Part shown: positions 32,886 to 44,258 of the stretch, in pieces
Layout: each line of letters opens with the position of its first letter
Numbering within the stretch: position 1 is the stretch's first letter
Assembly (NCBI GenBank): GCA_026119855.1
Contig: JAOWBW010000025.1
Location: forward strand, 1,984,001-2,048,000
Direction of reading: 5' to 3'
DNA from: Campanula takesimana
Lineage: Eukaryota > Streptophyta > Magnoliopsida > Asterales > Campanulaceae
Length of the DNA: 64,000 bases
Notes under the pieces: generated by a model
What the model was told of the DNA's origin: nothing
The model's input: the letters and a program-made list of their open reading frames with translations, nothing else
Databases searched by the model: none
Translations under genes and position numbers: made by a program

Positions 32886-34476
32886 CGGTGATCCAGGTCT
32901 GCCGAGAATTTTGGTGGGACACCACTAACACTTTCCATCTCAGTTACCATTACCCCTAAGGACTTTGCCGCCATTATGGGGTTGAAGTTCACTACCACCC
33001 CCTGCCTTTTGACGAGAGTATGACGGGAAGACGGGGTTACAGGCAGGATTTGTTGGGTTTAGACACCGATGTCGGGAAAGGTGTGAAGGGGTAAGGTGTC
33101 GAGGCTGGCAAGGTGCACAGGATTGTTCAGTCAGCTATAGCCACTTTTGAGAGAGGGGAGTATCATTTGGACTTCTTGGTCTGGCTGTTTCTGTGGTACA
33201 ATTTTTCGGAGATTCTATTTCCCAGTGGGGCTACTGTCTGCTGATACTCATTGTCGGGATCTTTGGAGGATCTATCTCTAGTGAGCGAGATCTCTTGGGG
33301 TGGAGTTGGTTTGGCTGATATGTACCAAGCCTTTGACCACTGCTCGAGGGCTAGCTCATCCGGGTTCGACAGATTCCAGTTCGCTTTCGAGGTATACTTT
33401 TATTACTTCCTTGTCTAGTACAAGTTTGATTTGTAGCATACACGTCTAAATTGCTTCTGTTTTTTGCATGTATAGGTATGGGTATATGAGATTTTCAACG
33501 TCGCCCCCTTTCAGTTAGAGATTAGCGACAACAAGGCCGTTCCCATCATGTCTTACAGGGGCAAGAGTAACAGGAAGGTGCCCAAGAAGACCAAGGACCA
33601 GAGGGCTGTGGATGCCACAGAGTTGAGGTGGATGCTCACCGGGCCAATACCTGCTGGAGTGAGGCTTTACCTATAGAGTGAAGCCAATGAGATAGTCATT
33701 GGTTTTGCTACCACAGTGATGGCTTCTCGGTTTTTTTGGTGGGCCTTAGTGGAGATGCCATGTATCTCAGCGAGCGGGTTGTTCCTCAGCACAGGGCTGG
33801 CGCAGTACCATGGGTCCCTTATAACCCTCCATGAGACATGGTTCGTCACACTAGATTGGGCAGTTTTCTGACTTTGACTCCGGCTGATCACTACAGGGGT
33901 AGTGACGATTATAATCATTTTGTGCGGACTCGCCTGATAAGTCCACAGGTACGGGCCAGGATGCTCTAGGGAGAGGGATCGAGTATGGCTCTCTATGTTG
34001 GTCGGATTCGATCGTTGGTTGACATGCCACTCTGCTCGGACACCATCAGAGTGATGTGGGGTGGTCGGGAGGTGGAGTTGAGCTTGGAGCCGACCGATAC
34101 GGACATCGTGGAGGAGACATACATTCCTCCACCTGATACTAGGGTACGCTTTCCTTTTCTTCTTTTCATTACCTCACGCATACACACTCTCATTCCTTTT
34201 TCAAATTCATTGCCTTGATATCTTTAGGTGACTCAAGAGGCATACATTCGGTCCGCCCGGTGCAAGAATGTCTTTGCACGCTTATAGAGAGAGGCTTCAA
34301 TGCCTGCACCTGCCGGCGGGAGGATGTTGTCATACCCCAGCGTAAAGAGCGTTCCCCCACTAAGGCTGGATCTTCTCATACTTGTGGACGAGCTGTCAGG
34401 GGACAATGTTCCAGTGCCATCGGTTCCCGTCGCTCGACATAGCAGAGGGATAATGTTGAGGCAGACTCGGAGTAGC
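32886..34476 (+). pseudogene. Plant-mobile-domain-like gene, copy 2 (introns kept, coding broken)
   Basis: Exon parts: 32886-33080 (REFWWDTTNTFH then, after a frameshift, TITPKDFAAIMGLKFTT), about 33165-33393 (DFLVWLFLWYNFSEILFP, SWGGVGLADMYQAFDHC), an intron GTATAC...TGTATAG to 33476, exon 33477-34143 (VWVYEIFNVAPFQ, DHYRGSDDYNHFVRTRL, VGRIRSLVDMPLC), an intron GTACGC...TCTTTAG to 34227, and a last exon to about 34470. The motif order (FHL..T.T..D.A.., then SWG..LA.LY, then exon starting with the W-E/Y helix) fits plant mobile domain proteins. Frameshifts and stops (near 33664, 33830, 33969, 34285) kill it. Such proteins act in silencing or are carried by transposons. Element E cuts its 3' end. 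Confidence 0.72.
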
Positions 34477-35459
34477 TGTAGACACCCCGCCTTGGATAGC
34501 TCACCCCTATTGCACATTTGATTTTGTATTTCTCTTTGTTTTAAGTGTTTTTCGTTAGTTTTTGTTACTTTTGTTAAGTTCCTGACTGACTCTGTTAAGT
34601 CCAGGGACTAAACTGAATAACAGTGCTGACTTTCTAGTCCATTATGTCAAAAAAACCTTTTCAAAGTCGCGCGCCTCCGCCTCTATAAGTCAGACGCGCG
34701 CGCATCTCGTCCTAAAGGCAGGAGGCGTGCGCATCTGGGCGTCAGTTATAGATTCTGCCCAAGAATCCCTCCCTTGCTCAATTTACATGATTTTGCCCAG
34801 GAATTTGATCTTTGTGACTTCGTTTTGGCACAAAAAAAAAAACTCATTTCTACCTATAAAAACCCCTCTTCTTCACCATTGAAAAGAGAGGACTTTTTTT
34901 GATTAAGAAAACTATACACAAACATTTTCAAGGCATTTTCAAGGCAATTCTCCAAGAAGTACTTGAAGCTATTTGAAGTTTAGGTAAACACTACTTTTCT
35001 CTCTTCTCTCTACTTCATCTATTTTCTTCTTCTTTTATTTTATCAAAGTGTACAATCACCCAAACCATTTTAGGACATGACACCAAAGGCTCCTTCATTC
35101 CATTGAAGTTGGCCAAGGAGTTATCTCCCTACATTCAACCCCTCTTTTTAACCCCCTTAAAATCTCATTTTCAAAGAATAGGAAGAACACATCATTTTTT
35201 ATGTAGATTATGAACAAGCAACACCAACGTTAGTTGGGCGAAATGGGTGTTTAAGTACTTCCCATTTCGTAACCTAACCCCCGAACCTCAATACACGAAT
35301 CTCTGGTTTTTGTAATAAAACTTAGTCTAAATTAGGTTTTTCTTATGTTCCTCTAAAACATAGGTGGCGACTCTAAACAATTCTAAAACAAGTTAGACAT
35401 CCTAGGATAACTCACGCGCTCTAGCCAAAGCCATGGTTGCTCCGCCCGGGTTATCTACA
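34477..35459 (+). repeat. Element E 5' LTR
   Basis: 983 bp, TGTAGACACC...ATCTACA. GC boxes at 34668-34678, 34693-34708 and 34723-34741 precede TATAAAAACCCC at 34855 by about 115 bp. Confidence 0.88.
34855..34866 (+). promoter_or_regulatory. Element E LTR TATA box
   Basis: TATAAAAACCCC, the same core as in B (TATAAAAACCCC at 3792) and close to F (TATAAAAACC at 36783). Confidence 0.65.
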
Positions 35460-35460
35460 G

Positions 35461-35478
35461 TGGCGACTCCGCTGGGGA
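35461..35478 (+). other. Element E primer-binding site
   Basis: TGGCGACTCCGCTGGGGA one base after the LTR, identical to the site in F. Confidence 0.85.
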
Positions 35479-36320
35479 TTTTTGAGGGTTAAACTTGCAT
35501 TTTGTTCGTAATCTACAGTTTCTGAGCATTCTGGTTCCTGACGGTGGGAAGCGTGTACCTCTAGCCTCCTTGGCCTAAGGCGCGCACATCTCACGTTGGT
35601 AACCAGAATTGCCCGCCTCCCATGTGTTCTTCCTATTCTTCTTTTTCTGTGCTAACCATCTTTGCTGGGGTTCAAATGTGTATTTAGGACCAGGGCAATT
35701 CCCTGAGTCCAAGTGTCTGACAGGTTTACCCAGAAGCGAGTGCCTCTCAGTTGCTAGGCACAATGCGAGCGCATCCCACATCACATGCCAGAGGCGCGCG
35801 CTTCTGGTCAGTTTTCCAGAACAAGAACAGGTTCCCAGAATAGAACATAATGATGGGGTATGGGCACAGTTGCCTGCATCAGAATTAATTTGGTCCCCTG
35901 GACTGTTTTATTTTATGTTCTTTTATCGGTCACACGGGTGATTCGAAAGTTGTAAATTACGTGCTTATTTGCTTTTCTTTTGTTAAAAAATTATATATAA
36001 AAAAATATTTTGTCACTTGTTCGACCTCACACTACGTGCACAAAATTCCTATCAATTGCTCACTATCGAGTCGCACAAGTTCATAACCCCAAACCCGTCG
36101 AGGCCCGTTCTAGAGAGTTTAAAGCTCCACCTGACCTTGACTCTCTCGAAGCAGTAAACCTCAGCCCGTGGCGTAGTTCATGACTACATGCCAGGGGTGA
36201 CCTTAAGCCTCTCTTTAGCCGAGCACAAGCCAACACAATTCTAGTTAGGGTCTAACACTCCGTGACCAAGTCGGTTTTCATGTGCCGAGATTTCCCTAAA
36301 CTAATGTTTTCAAATCATAA
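35479..36320 (+). other. Element E leader (5' part)
   Basis: No gene. GC boxes of the GCGCGC type around 35578-35585 and 35794-35802. From 35920 it aligns to F 37820-38190, stopping at CAAATCATA where F begins. Confidence 0.75.
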
Positions 36321-37471
36321 TGTAGACACCTCGCCTTGGACCTCTCACCCCGATTGCATACATAGTATTTTTTGTTAATTTCTGTTAGTTCGGTTAAGTT
36401 CCTAACTGATTCCGTTAGTTTTGGACTAGACTGTATAACAGAGTTAACTTTTAGGGTCATTCTGTCATCCTGTCCTTTTTACACGCGGGCGCCTCCGGCA
36501 TTACCTACGGGATGCGCGCGCCTTCGCAGTCAAAGAAGGAAGCGCGCGCCTCCCATTATGGCAGTTACGGACTGCAGCCTTTTCCCTCCATTTTCTTGAT
36601 CACAAACACTCCTTTTTACATCCACATTTATCCCCCCTTTATTTATTAACTCCCAATCCCACACTTCTAGCCATAGCTTTAAAATAAAATATCCCTTTTT
36701 TTTTTTTTTTTTTTTGTTTATTGTTTGATTTTCTTTATTTTCTTATTGGTTAGAAAAGCTTCTTTTCCTCTCTTTTTCAACTATAAAAACCTTTTCTTTT
36801 TACCTTAGAAAAGGACCAAAAAAAAAAACTCCATTTCCATACACTTTTATTATACATAAATTCTCCCAACAAGAGTTTTAGCAACAAAACTCTACACAAA
36901 TTGTTCCATAGCAATTTCTCTACAACAAACATCATTTTCCCACCAAGTTTAAGGTCCCCCTTCTTAAGGTACAACTTCATCTTTCTTCTTCTATTTTACA
37001 TGTCTTTTTAATGTATGCAATCCCCATCAATGGGACATGACCAAATAATCACTTTACTACATTAAAGTTGGTTAAGGTTATCTCCCTACATTTCCACTCT
37101 AGTTTAATTTATTCTTCTTCTCTTAATGTAATCTTTAGCATAAATTTATAAATAAAACAATTCTCTTTTATTCCCCTTTCCCTTGTAATTGTTAGTACAT
37201 TTCTCTTATTATTTGAAGGACTTTTTAGCATTAGAACACCAATAGTAGCAAGAGCCATGTTAGCGGGGCTGAGTGGGTGTTTAAGTACTTCCCACTCCGT
37301 CACCTAACCCCCGAACCCTTCTCTCCCGAATCTCTGGTTTTCGTACAAAAAGGCTATTTCTTAGGTTTTCTTATGTTCCTCTAAAAACATAGGTGGCGAC
37401 TCTAAAATCAATTAGACATCCTAGGATAATTCACCGCTCTAGCCAAGTTGTGTTTTCCTGGAGTATCTACA
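36321..37471 (+). repeat. Element F 5' LTR
   Basis: Starts TGTAGACACC, ends ATCTACA. GC boxes at 36484-36498, 36511-36526 and 36542-36554; TATAAAAACC at 36783. T-run at about 36699-36716. Confidence 0.92.
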
Positions 37472-37472
37472 G

Positions 37473-37490
37473 TGGCGACTCCGCTGGGGA
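37473..37490 (+). other. Element F primer-binding site
   Basis: TGGCGACTCCGCTGGGGA one base after the LTR end. Confidence 0.88.
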
Positions 37491-38576
37491 CAACATAGAG
37501 GGTTAAACTTGCATTTTTTTTAATTTTTGGTGTTCTTATTTCTGCATTCTGGGCATTCTGGTGGAAAAAGGCGGGAAGCGTGCGCCTCTGGCCTTCTTGG
37601 CCTAAGGCGCGCGCCTCTGACCTTCACCACCAGAATCGCCCGCCTCTCATCCATGTCCTTCAATTCCTCTAATATGCGCGCCTACCGCATAGGCATCCTA
37701 ATGCGCGCGCGTCTGGGCACATTTCCCAAAAACAGAACAGTGCGCAGAACAGAACAATTTTGACAGTGTGTGGGCACCGGGCCTGCACAGAACAATTTTT
37801 ACTTTCTGTTTATTTTATCGGTCACACGGGTGATTCAAAAGTTGTAAATATGTGCTTATTTGCTTTTATTTTGTTTAAAAAAATATTTTATCACTTGGCT
37901 TAACCTCACACTACATGCACATATTCATATGAATTGCTCACTATCGAGTCGCACAAGTCCATAACCCCAAACCCGTCGAGGCCCGTCCTAGAGTGTTTCA
38001 AGCTCCACCCGACCTTGACTCTCTCGAAGAGGTAAACCTCAACCCGTGGCGTAGTTCATGACTACATGCCGGGGGTGACCTTAAGCCTCTCTTTAGTCGA
38101 GCACAAGCCAACACAATTCTAGTCTAGGTTCTAACACTCCGTGACTAAGTCAGTTTTCATGTGCCGAGATTTCCCAAAACTAATGTCTTCAAAACATACA
38201 TGCCAAGTGGTTATTATGGACGAAATAAAACTCCGTCCCCAAGTGGTTATTATGGACAAAATAAAACTCCGTCCCCGCATGTATGCTTTATTACATTAAT
38301 TTAGTTTAATCCCGTCACATGTAGGTATCACAAGCATGGTGGAATCCGATGAGTATATGGGACCGCGAGAAGGTCTATATACTAGTGTGATGATTCCACT
38401 ATTTTTCTAGAAACTCCAAAAAGGACTCCGTCCTTCCGACTTTTGTAAATATATAAAAAAAAAAGTCATTTTCTTATGTGGTTGAGTCCTTTCTCTTGTT
38501 TGTGGGTGAAATTTACTTTACTCAAAAGGTGTTTGTGGGCCAATCTAAGATCAACCGTGCTTTTTCAATAGGTTCA
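37491..38576 (+). other. Element F leader
   Basis: No gene. GC boxes at about 37570-37585, 37602-37618, 37674-37682 and 37702-37712 just after the primer site. A 27-30 bp unit containing AAGTGGTTATTATGGAC is directly repeated near 38205-38277. Confidence 0.75.
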
Positions 38577-39112
38577 ATGGCTTCCAACGGCAACAACATC
38601 AAGGGTGAGAACATTTCTGTATCCAACGAAAGGCTTTTCAACATAATAAGAGCCATGGAGGAACAAATGGATAGACTTGTCAAGGATGCCCACCGCAAGG
38701 ATGATTTGTGGCAAGCCCGTTTTGATCTCGAGAGGAGAATTCACGAGGAAGAGGTTTCCGAACTCAAAGCCCGTTTGCAAGAGCTCACCGACAACAAAGC
38801 AAAGCTCAATGGTAAAACGTGCTCAAATGGCCCGCCCCTCAAAAGTCGAAAAGGTGCCGCCAACAACCAAGTTTTTACTCTTCTCCTAGGAATGAATCGA
38901 GCCGAAGCACTTGAAGTTTTGGTAGCAAGTGGAAAAGTTAAGCCTTTGGAAGGATACAAGCCGAAGATGATACCGAGAATTATGCATTTGGTGAATGGTG
39001 CAACTACCACCAGCATAGCGGCCACACTACCGAGGGATGCTTCCTTCTCCGAAACATCATCCAAGATTTGATCGACAATGGTGAATTTACCGTGGGTGAA
39101 GAGCAACCGTGA
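38577..39112 (+). pseudogene. gag: Element F gag with internal deletion
   Basis: ATG at 38577 opens MASNGNNIKGENIS, followed by a coiled-coil N terminus (RLVKDAHRKDDLWQARFDLERR) homologous in layout to E gag. After about residue 95 the central capsid domain is missing and the C-terminal zinc-like segment follows: GMNRAEALEVLVASGKVKPLE and, in the +1 frame, WCNYHQHSGHTTEGCFLLRN. So one large deletion and one frameshift separate it from a working gag. No pol follows. Confidence 0.75.
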
Positions 39113-39668
39113 AGCAAGGGATGATTTGGGGAGAACTACAATAACAAGGACGACGACAACAATCTCCGTTTCTCTTTCTCTACCTAGTAATAGAAATAAA
39201 AAAAAAAGTCAAAGTCCTCTTTTGTGTGAATTAAGTTTTCTTCCTTCTCATGTCAAAGTTTGAGTCGGTCTTATCAAATAAAAGTCGTTATTGTCCTCAT
39301 ACACAATTCCAAGTTGTTCAATTTAATTCTTGGCAAAATGTTGAAAAGGTGTCTAAACGAGTTTTGGAACGAAGGCCATCACCTGAATGCCTAGGGTCTA
39401 AGAATTACAACGAAGGCAACAATATCAACGACGAAGCCAAGAAGCAAAACAAGGTGGAGCAACAACCATGGAGAAATCAAGCAAAGTATTCAAAGGGGGA
39501 TTAAAAAAAAAAAAAAAAACCTCGCTAGGTTGAATTCCTCAAATCAACCTAGGCAAAAGTTAGAGCACAAAAAAAAAAAACCCTTCATTCAAAGAAGTGC
39601 ACATTAAGATCATCATCCACCGACGAAGGACGAAGCAACCATCACGAAGAATGAAGTATTGATAAGAA

Positions 39669-39705
39669 CTACGGTGACCTGAGCCTCTACACTGGAGGAA
39701 CGTAG
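39669..39705 (+). other. Element F hairpin beta, first copy
   Basis: CTACG (39669-39673) ... CGTAG (39701-39705) with inner CCTC (39684-39687) / GAGG (39695-39698); flank GACCTGAGCC shared with A. Confidence 0.65.
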
Positions 39706-42255
39706 GCAACCTGCGGGTCCGGTCTCATGCAAGAAAGAAGATATGTTTAGCCCTAGTGCGTTATGGTGATCGGCCTTCATCTCGAACATGTCAAGACATC
39801 TTTGTAAGAGTCATTTGCCAATTAATTACTCACCTCAAGATTGAACAACTTTCTTAGATTTGGAATCGCTTTCACGTTCCTTGTCGAGTCTAAGGGCTTC
39901 CTTATCTTTCAGCAATACTCCCAGTTTCTTGCAATCGAATTGGGGCTTTCCTTATCTTCTCTCTTAATGACTTACTTACCTTCGTGAGTCATTCAACATA
40001 TATATACATGAAGTCAATACTAGGGGCTACTTCCCTAGTCGAGTCAATGTCACTCATCATATTAGTGACAAAGGGTCTCCACCGCAAAATCACATGTCTT
40101 ATCCCCTCAGCTAGATTCAATGCACATTTCCTCATTAATCGAGTCAAAACGAAGACGCAAAAGAGATGCCCTCTAGATTGAAAAGCCGAAAGGGCAGTCT
40201 AGGCAAAAAATAGGGTGCGTCACAGAAAAAATGAGAGAGTGAGAGAGAGAAGGGAAAGAGAAATGGAGATCCCCGACCTCTAAAGAAGACAAGTTCTACA
40301 TTGAATCTCCTCAGCAAGTTAATTCCATGCCGAGTCACGGCACAGTCAAAGGTCGTTTTGGGTTATTGGCATAAGAAAGATTGTTCTTAAAATGTGCATT
40401 ATGGGGTTTATAAGAAGGAAACCCCATGGTAACTGAGATCCATCCGAGAATGATCCCATCATTGAAGGGTACGAGGTTGCACAAATAGTCCTCAGTCAGT
40501 CAATCAGTTTGGGCAGCAAATAGCAACAACATGTAATTTAGTTTTCAAGCTTCTTCAAGCATGTGCCCCTACAGTATGTCAAAAGGCTTCCCGAGAATGG
40601 AGTAGCCCTTGCCATGTCCTCTTATGCTTGTTCCCTCGCACGAGGACGAGTCTCTCTCTTTGCTCGACAAATGGTAATGCCCTAGGGGCTATGTGACTCA
40701 AGAACGAGAGCTTCTTTCGTTTCATTTGACAGTTAATGAGCCCTAGGGGCTATGCTCAAGAAATATGTGTGAGACTACCCTCAAAGTCTCTCAAGAGGAG
40801 TGCCGAAAAGCCTTCTTGTCATGAGTGCCCGTGCTTGTTCCCCCAATCAAGGATAGGCTTTTCTTGCCCCACTTATAATCAATGGTGGCACTCTAGGAGC
40901 TACAATCAAGTTTGAAAGGCTCCCTTAGCAAGAAGCAATTCACGTCATCTCCCAACAATGGCCTCAGAAAAGTCATATGCAACATTGGAAGCTTCCTCAA
41001 TAAGTTTAGCACTAAAGGTCTCAAGGGGCTTCGCAATCTACAATATTTGGGCTACGGCATTACAGTAATCCAAGCAAAGGGCAATATTGGGGCTTCGCAA
41101 TTGACAATCTTTTTGGGAAATGATACTTGAGCAATTAAATGTGGGGAATAGTCCTCATGGAACCAAGCAAGCTTCAAGGGTCTCTTGGTACGTCACGTCA
41201 AAGGTCTTTCGGTTTGAAGGGAGGACTCCGATGTTATGAATGAATTTGATGACTCTTGTCAGAACTTACAACGAGATTATGTAGGAAGTCTTAGAGAAAA
41301 GGAAAAGATTCAATATGCTAAACCCTATCAAAACAGGGTTATAGCGGGAATGACAATCCCAATATTTCTGCAATTCAGCACCCCCTTCTCCAAGATCAAA
41401 AGCAAAAAGTGTGGCTCTTGCGCCTCAATCACTAGTTGCATCCGAATATCCATCTTTAGTTCAACTCAAGAAGAATCAAGCAAGCATACCCATTTGGGGA
41501 CCTTATCACACCAAGACCTTATCATCCGCGACCTCTACGGCACCGCAAGACATTACTGCATCTTTTGACGTAAGCTTTCCGCCATTTGGGTACCGAACAC
41601 GATGAGGCTATCCATCTCCTCAGTAAGAAGGAGATCTTTATCAAGAATCCTACCCGACGGTGCATCCGCTCTCCATGCCGAGCCGAGTCCAAGATAATTT
41701 GGGGCTTTGCATCGAAAGGTCTTCACATTCCATCATCTCCAAGCCCGCAAACAACAAGTACATGACATTTGGGGCTTAGCAATATCTCGAAGCTTGGTAT
41801 CAATAATCTTCTCTTGGGGCTTGCTCACGTCAACAACAAAAGACGATTCATTTGAACGGGCCAAGAGCTGATTTATCTTGGGGCTATGCAAGTCACTCAA
41901 TATTTGGCATCAAAGGCGTTCTAGGGGCTACCCCTTGGTATCTCGGCATCAAAAGCCTTTTGAAGCCCCACAATCGACAAATCTCTTGGGGCTAGACATC
42001 AATTTTCGCTGGGCACAACGGCGACATCGGCAGAATTCAAGCGAGGCAATCTGGACTTCGGCCAAACATGACTTGATCTTGGGTTGGCTTTACAAACACA
42101 CAATGGTTAAAATTGTTCACCCACGAACTAAAAAAAAAAAAAATCAACAAAAAAATATTTTTATTTTTCTTTTTTCCTTGTCTCTTTACTTGCTTAAAAG
42201 TATGTGTTTCATTTTGCTCCTAACTTCTTCCCCAGCATTCTCCATCATCCTTGAA

Positions 42256-42289
42256 CTACGCTGGTCTGATTCCTTCAAGGGATACGTAG
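42256..42289 (+). other. Element F hairpin beta, second copy
   Basis: CTACG (42256-42260) ... CGTAG (42285-42289) with inner TCC (42271-42273) / GGA (42280-42282). Flank CTGATTCC matches the second copy of A (TTGATTCC). Confidence 0.6.
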
Positions 42290-42604
42290 GAAGCCTTTTG
42301 GCATGACCAACCCATCATCAAAAGTGATCATGCCTCCATCAAAAGTGAAAGCAACTCATCAACATCCAAAGCATGGGCATTCTTCATCAAAGCCACAACA
42401 TCAGAAATCCATCCCAAATCAAGCGGCCATGGCAAGTGAAGGTATGAACATCATTAACACTTTCTGCAAATCACACACAAAAGCAATTTCACCATCCTTG
42501 CAAAATCTCTCTCTCATGCAAAAATCTGCTTTTCAAAACACAAAGCACCACAAAGCATAAGCACAGGTATCTGCAAAGCATACATATAACAGGTACAAGC
42601 ATTC

Positions 42605-42915
42605 ATTCAACGGATTCACTAACGGATTCGTCATTAAAGGGTCCACTAATGGCCTCATTCAAGGGTTCACTAACGGCCTCATTCAAGGGTTCACTAACGG
42701 CCTCATTCAAGGGTTCACTAACGGCCTCATCCAAAGGTTCACTAACGGCCTCAGTTAAGGGTTCACTAACGGCCTCATTCAAAGGTTCACTAACGGCCTC
42801 ATTCAAGGGTTCACTAACGGCCTCATTCAAGGGATTCACAAAACAAATTCACTAACGGATTCGTCAACAAATTCAACAAGCGGATTCACTAACGGATTCA
42901 GCCGGCAGATTTACC
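42605..42915 (+). repeat. Element F tandem array (24 bp units)
   Basis: About eight near-perfect 24 bp units around TTCACTAACGGCCTCATTCA, edged by diverged CACTAACGGATTCG units. As 24 is a multiple of three, both strands are open by chance (SFKGSLTA or LNEAVSEP repeats). Confidence 0.92.
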
Positions 42916-43105
42916 GACGGATCATGCCACCCCCTCTATCAACAAAAGTCGCTCACACAGGGAGCGCACCTCTATCTCTCGCAATATTAAATCCATGCTT
43001 TTATCGAGTCTTTGCTTTCTTTTCTTTTTCTTTATCGATGTCCTCGGCGGTTGTCTTTCTTTCGTCGACGCGTTTTTCTTTACAATCCACGTCCCCGAGG
43101 GGCTC

Positions 43106-44258
43106 TGTAGACACCCCGCCTTGGACCTCTCACCCCGATTACATACATAGTATTTTTTGTTAATTTTTGTTACTTTGGTTAAGTTCCTAACTAATTCCGT
43201 TAGTTTTGGACTAAACTGTATAACAGAGTTAACTTTTAGAGTCATTCTGTCATCCTGTCCTTTTTACCCGCGGGAGCCTCCGGCATTACCTACGGGATGC
43301 GCGCGCCTCTCGCAGTCAATGAAGGAAGCGCGCGCCTCCCATTATGGCAGTTACGAACTGCAGCCTTTTCCCTCCATTTTCTTGATCACAAACACTCCTT
43401 TTTACATCCACATTCATCCCCCCTTTATTCATTAACTCCCAATCCCACACTTCTAGCCATAGCTTTAAAATAAAATATCCCTTTTTATTTTATTTGATTT
43501 TTTGATTGTTTGATTTTCTTTATTTTCTTATTGGTTAGAAAAGCTTCTTTTCCTCTCTTTTTGAACTATAAAAACCTCTTCTTTTTACCTTAGAAAAGGA
43601 CAAAAAAAAACTTCATTTCCTTACACTTTTATTATACACAAATTCTCCCCAACAAGAGTTTTAGCAACAAAACTCTACACAAATTGTTCCATAGCAATTT
43701 CTCTACAACAAACATCATTTTCCCACCAAGTTTAAGGTCCTCCTTCTTCAGGTACAACTTCATCTTTCTTCTTCTATTTTACATGTCTTTTTAATGTATG
43801 CAATCCCCATCAATGGGACATGACCAAATAATCACTTTACTACATTAAAGTTGGTTAAGGTTATCTCCCTACATTTCCACTCTAGTTTAATTTATTCTTC
43901 TTCTCTTAATGTAATCTTTAGCATAAATTTATAAATAAAACAATTCTCTTTTATTCCCCTTTCTTTCCCTTGTAATTGTTAGTACATTTCTCTTATTATT
44001 TGAAGGACTTTTTAGCATTAGAATACCAATAGTAGATAGAGCCGCGTAAGCGGGGCGGAGTGGGTGTTTATGTACTTCCCACTCTGTCACCTAACCCCCG
44101 AACCTTTCTTTCCCGAATCTCTGGTTTTCGTACAAAAAGGCTATTTCTTAGGTTTTCTTATGTTCCTCTAAAAACATAGGTGGCGACTCTAAAATCAATT
44201 AGACATCCTAGGATAATTCACCGCTCTTGCCAAGTTGTGTTTTCCCGGGGTATCTGCA
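43106..44258 (+). repeat. Element F 3' LTR
   Basis: Begins TGTAGACACC after the purine-rich CCGAGGGGCTC; ends ATCTGCA (5' copy ATCTACA). GC boxes around 43268-43349. Confidence 0.9.

Larger units (their letters stand above)
39113..42600 (+). other. Element F 3' region without pol
   Basis: About 3.5 kb with no convincing protein. Holds hairpin alpha at 39525-39552 and 40173-40202, hairpin beta at 39669-39705 and 42256-42289, A-runs, and many scattered copies of TTGGGGCT/AGGGGCTA (for example near 40022, 40683, 40745, 41088, 41775, 41815, 41929, 41988) suggesting an old decayed repeat. Small frames here are accidental. Confidence 0.65.
36321..44258 (+). mobile_element. Element F: non-autonomous Tat-type element inside E
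   Basis: LTRs 36321-37471 (1151 bp) and 43106-44258 (1153 bp), roughly 5 percent apart by eye. Primer site, leader, a gag with internal deletion, and about 4 kb of 3' region but no protease, RT, RNase H or integrase. It would need enzymes from a relative. Flanks CATAA and TTAAT are not a target duplication, and about 100 bp of E leader is missing at the junction. Confidence 0.87.

Noticed and set aside
35609..35941. 110-codon frame in the leader of element E
   Set aside because: No homology, and the matching leader of F is not open.
42603..42855. LNEAVSEP and SFKGSLTA repeat proteins
   Set aside because: Both strands are open only because the unit is 24 bp; no sign of coding selection.
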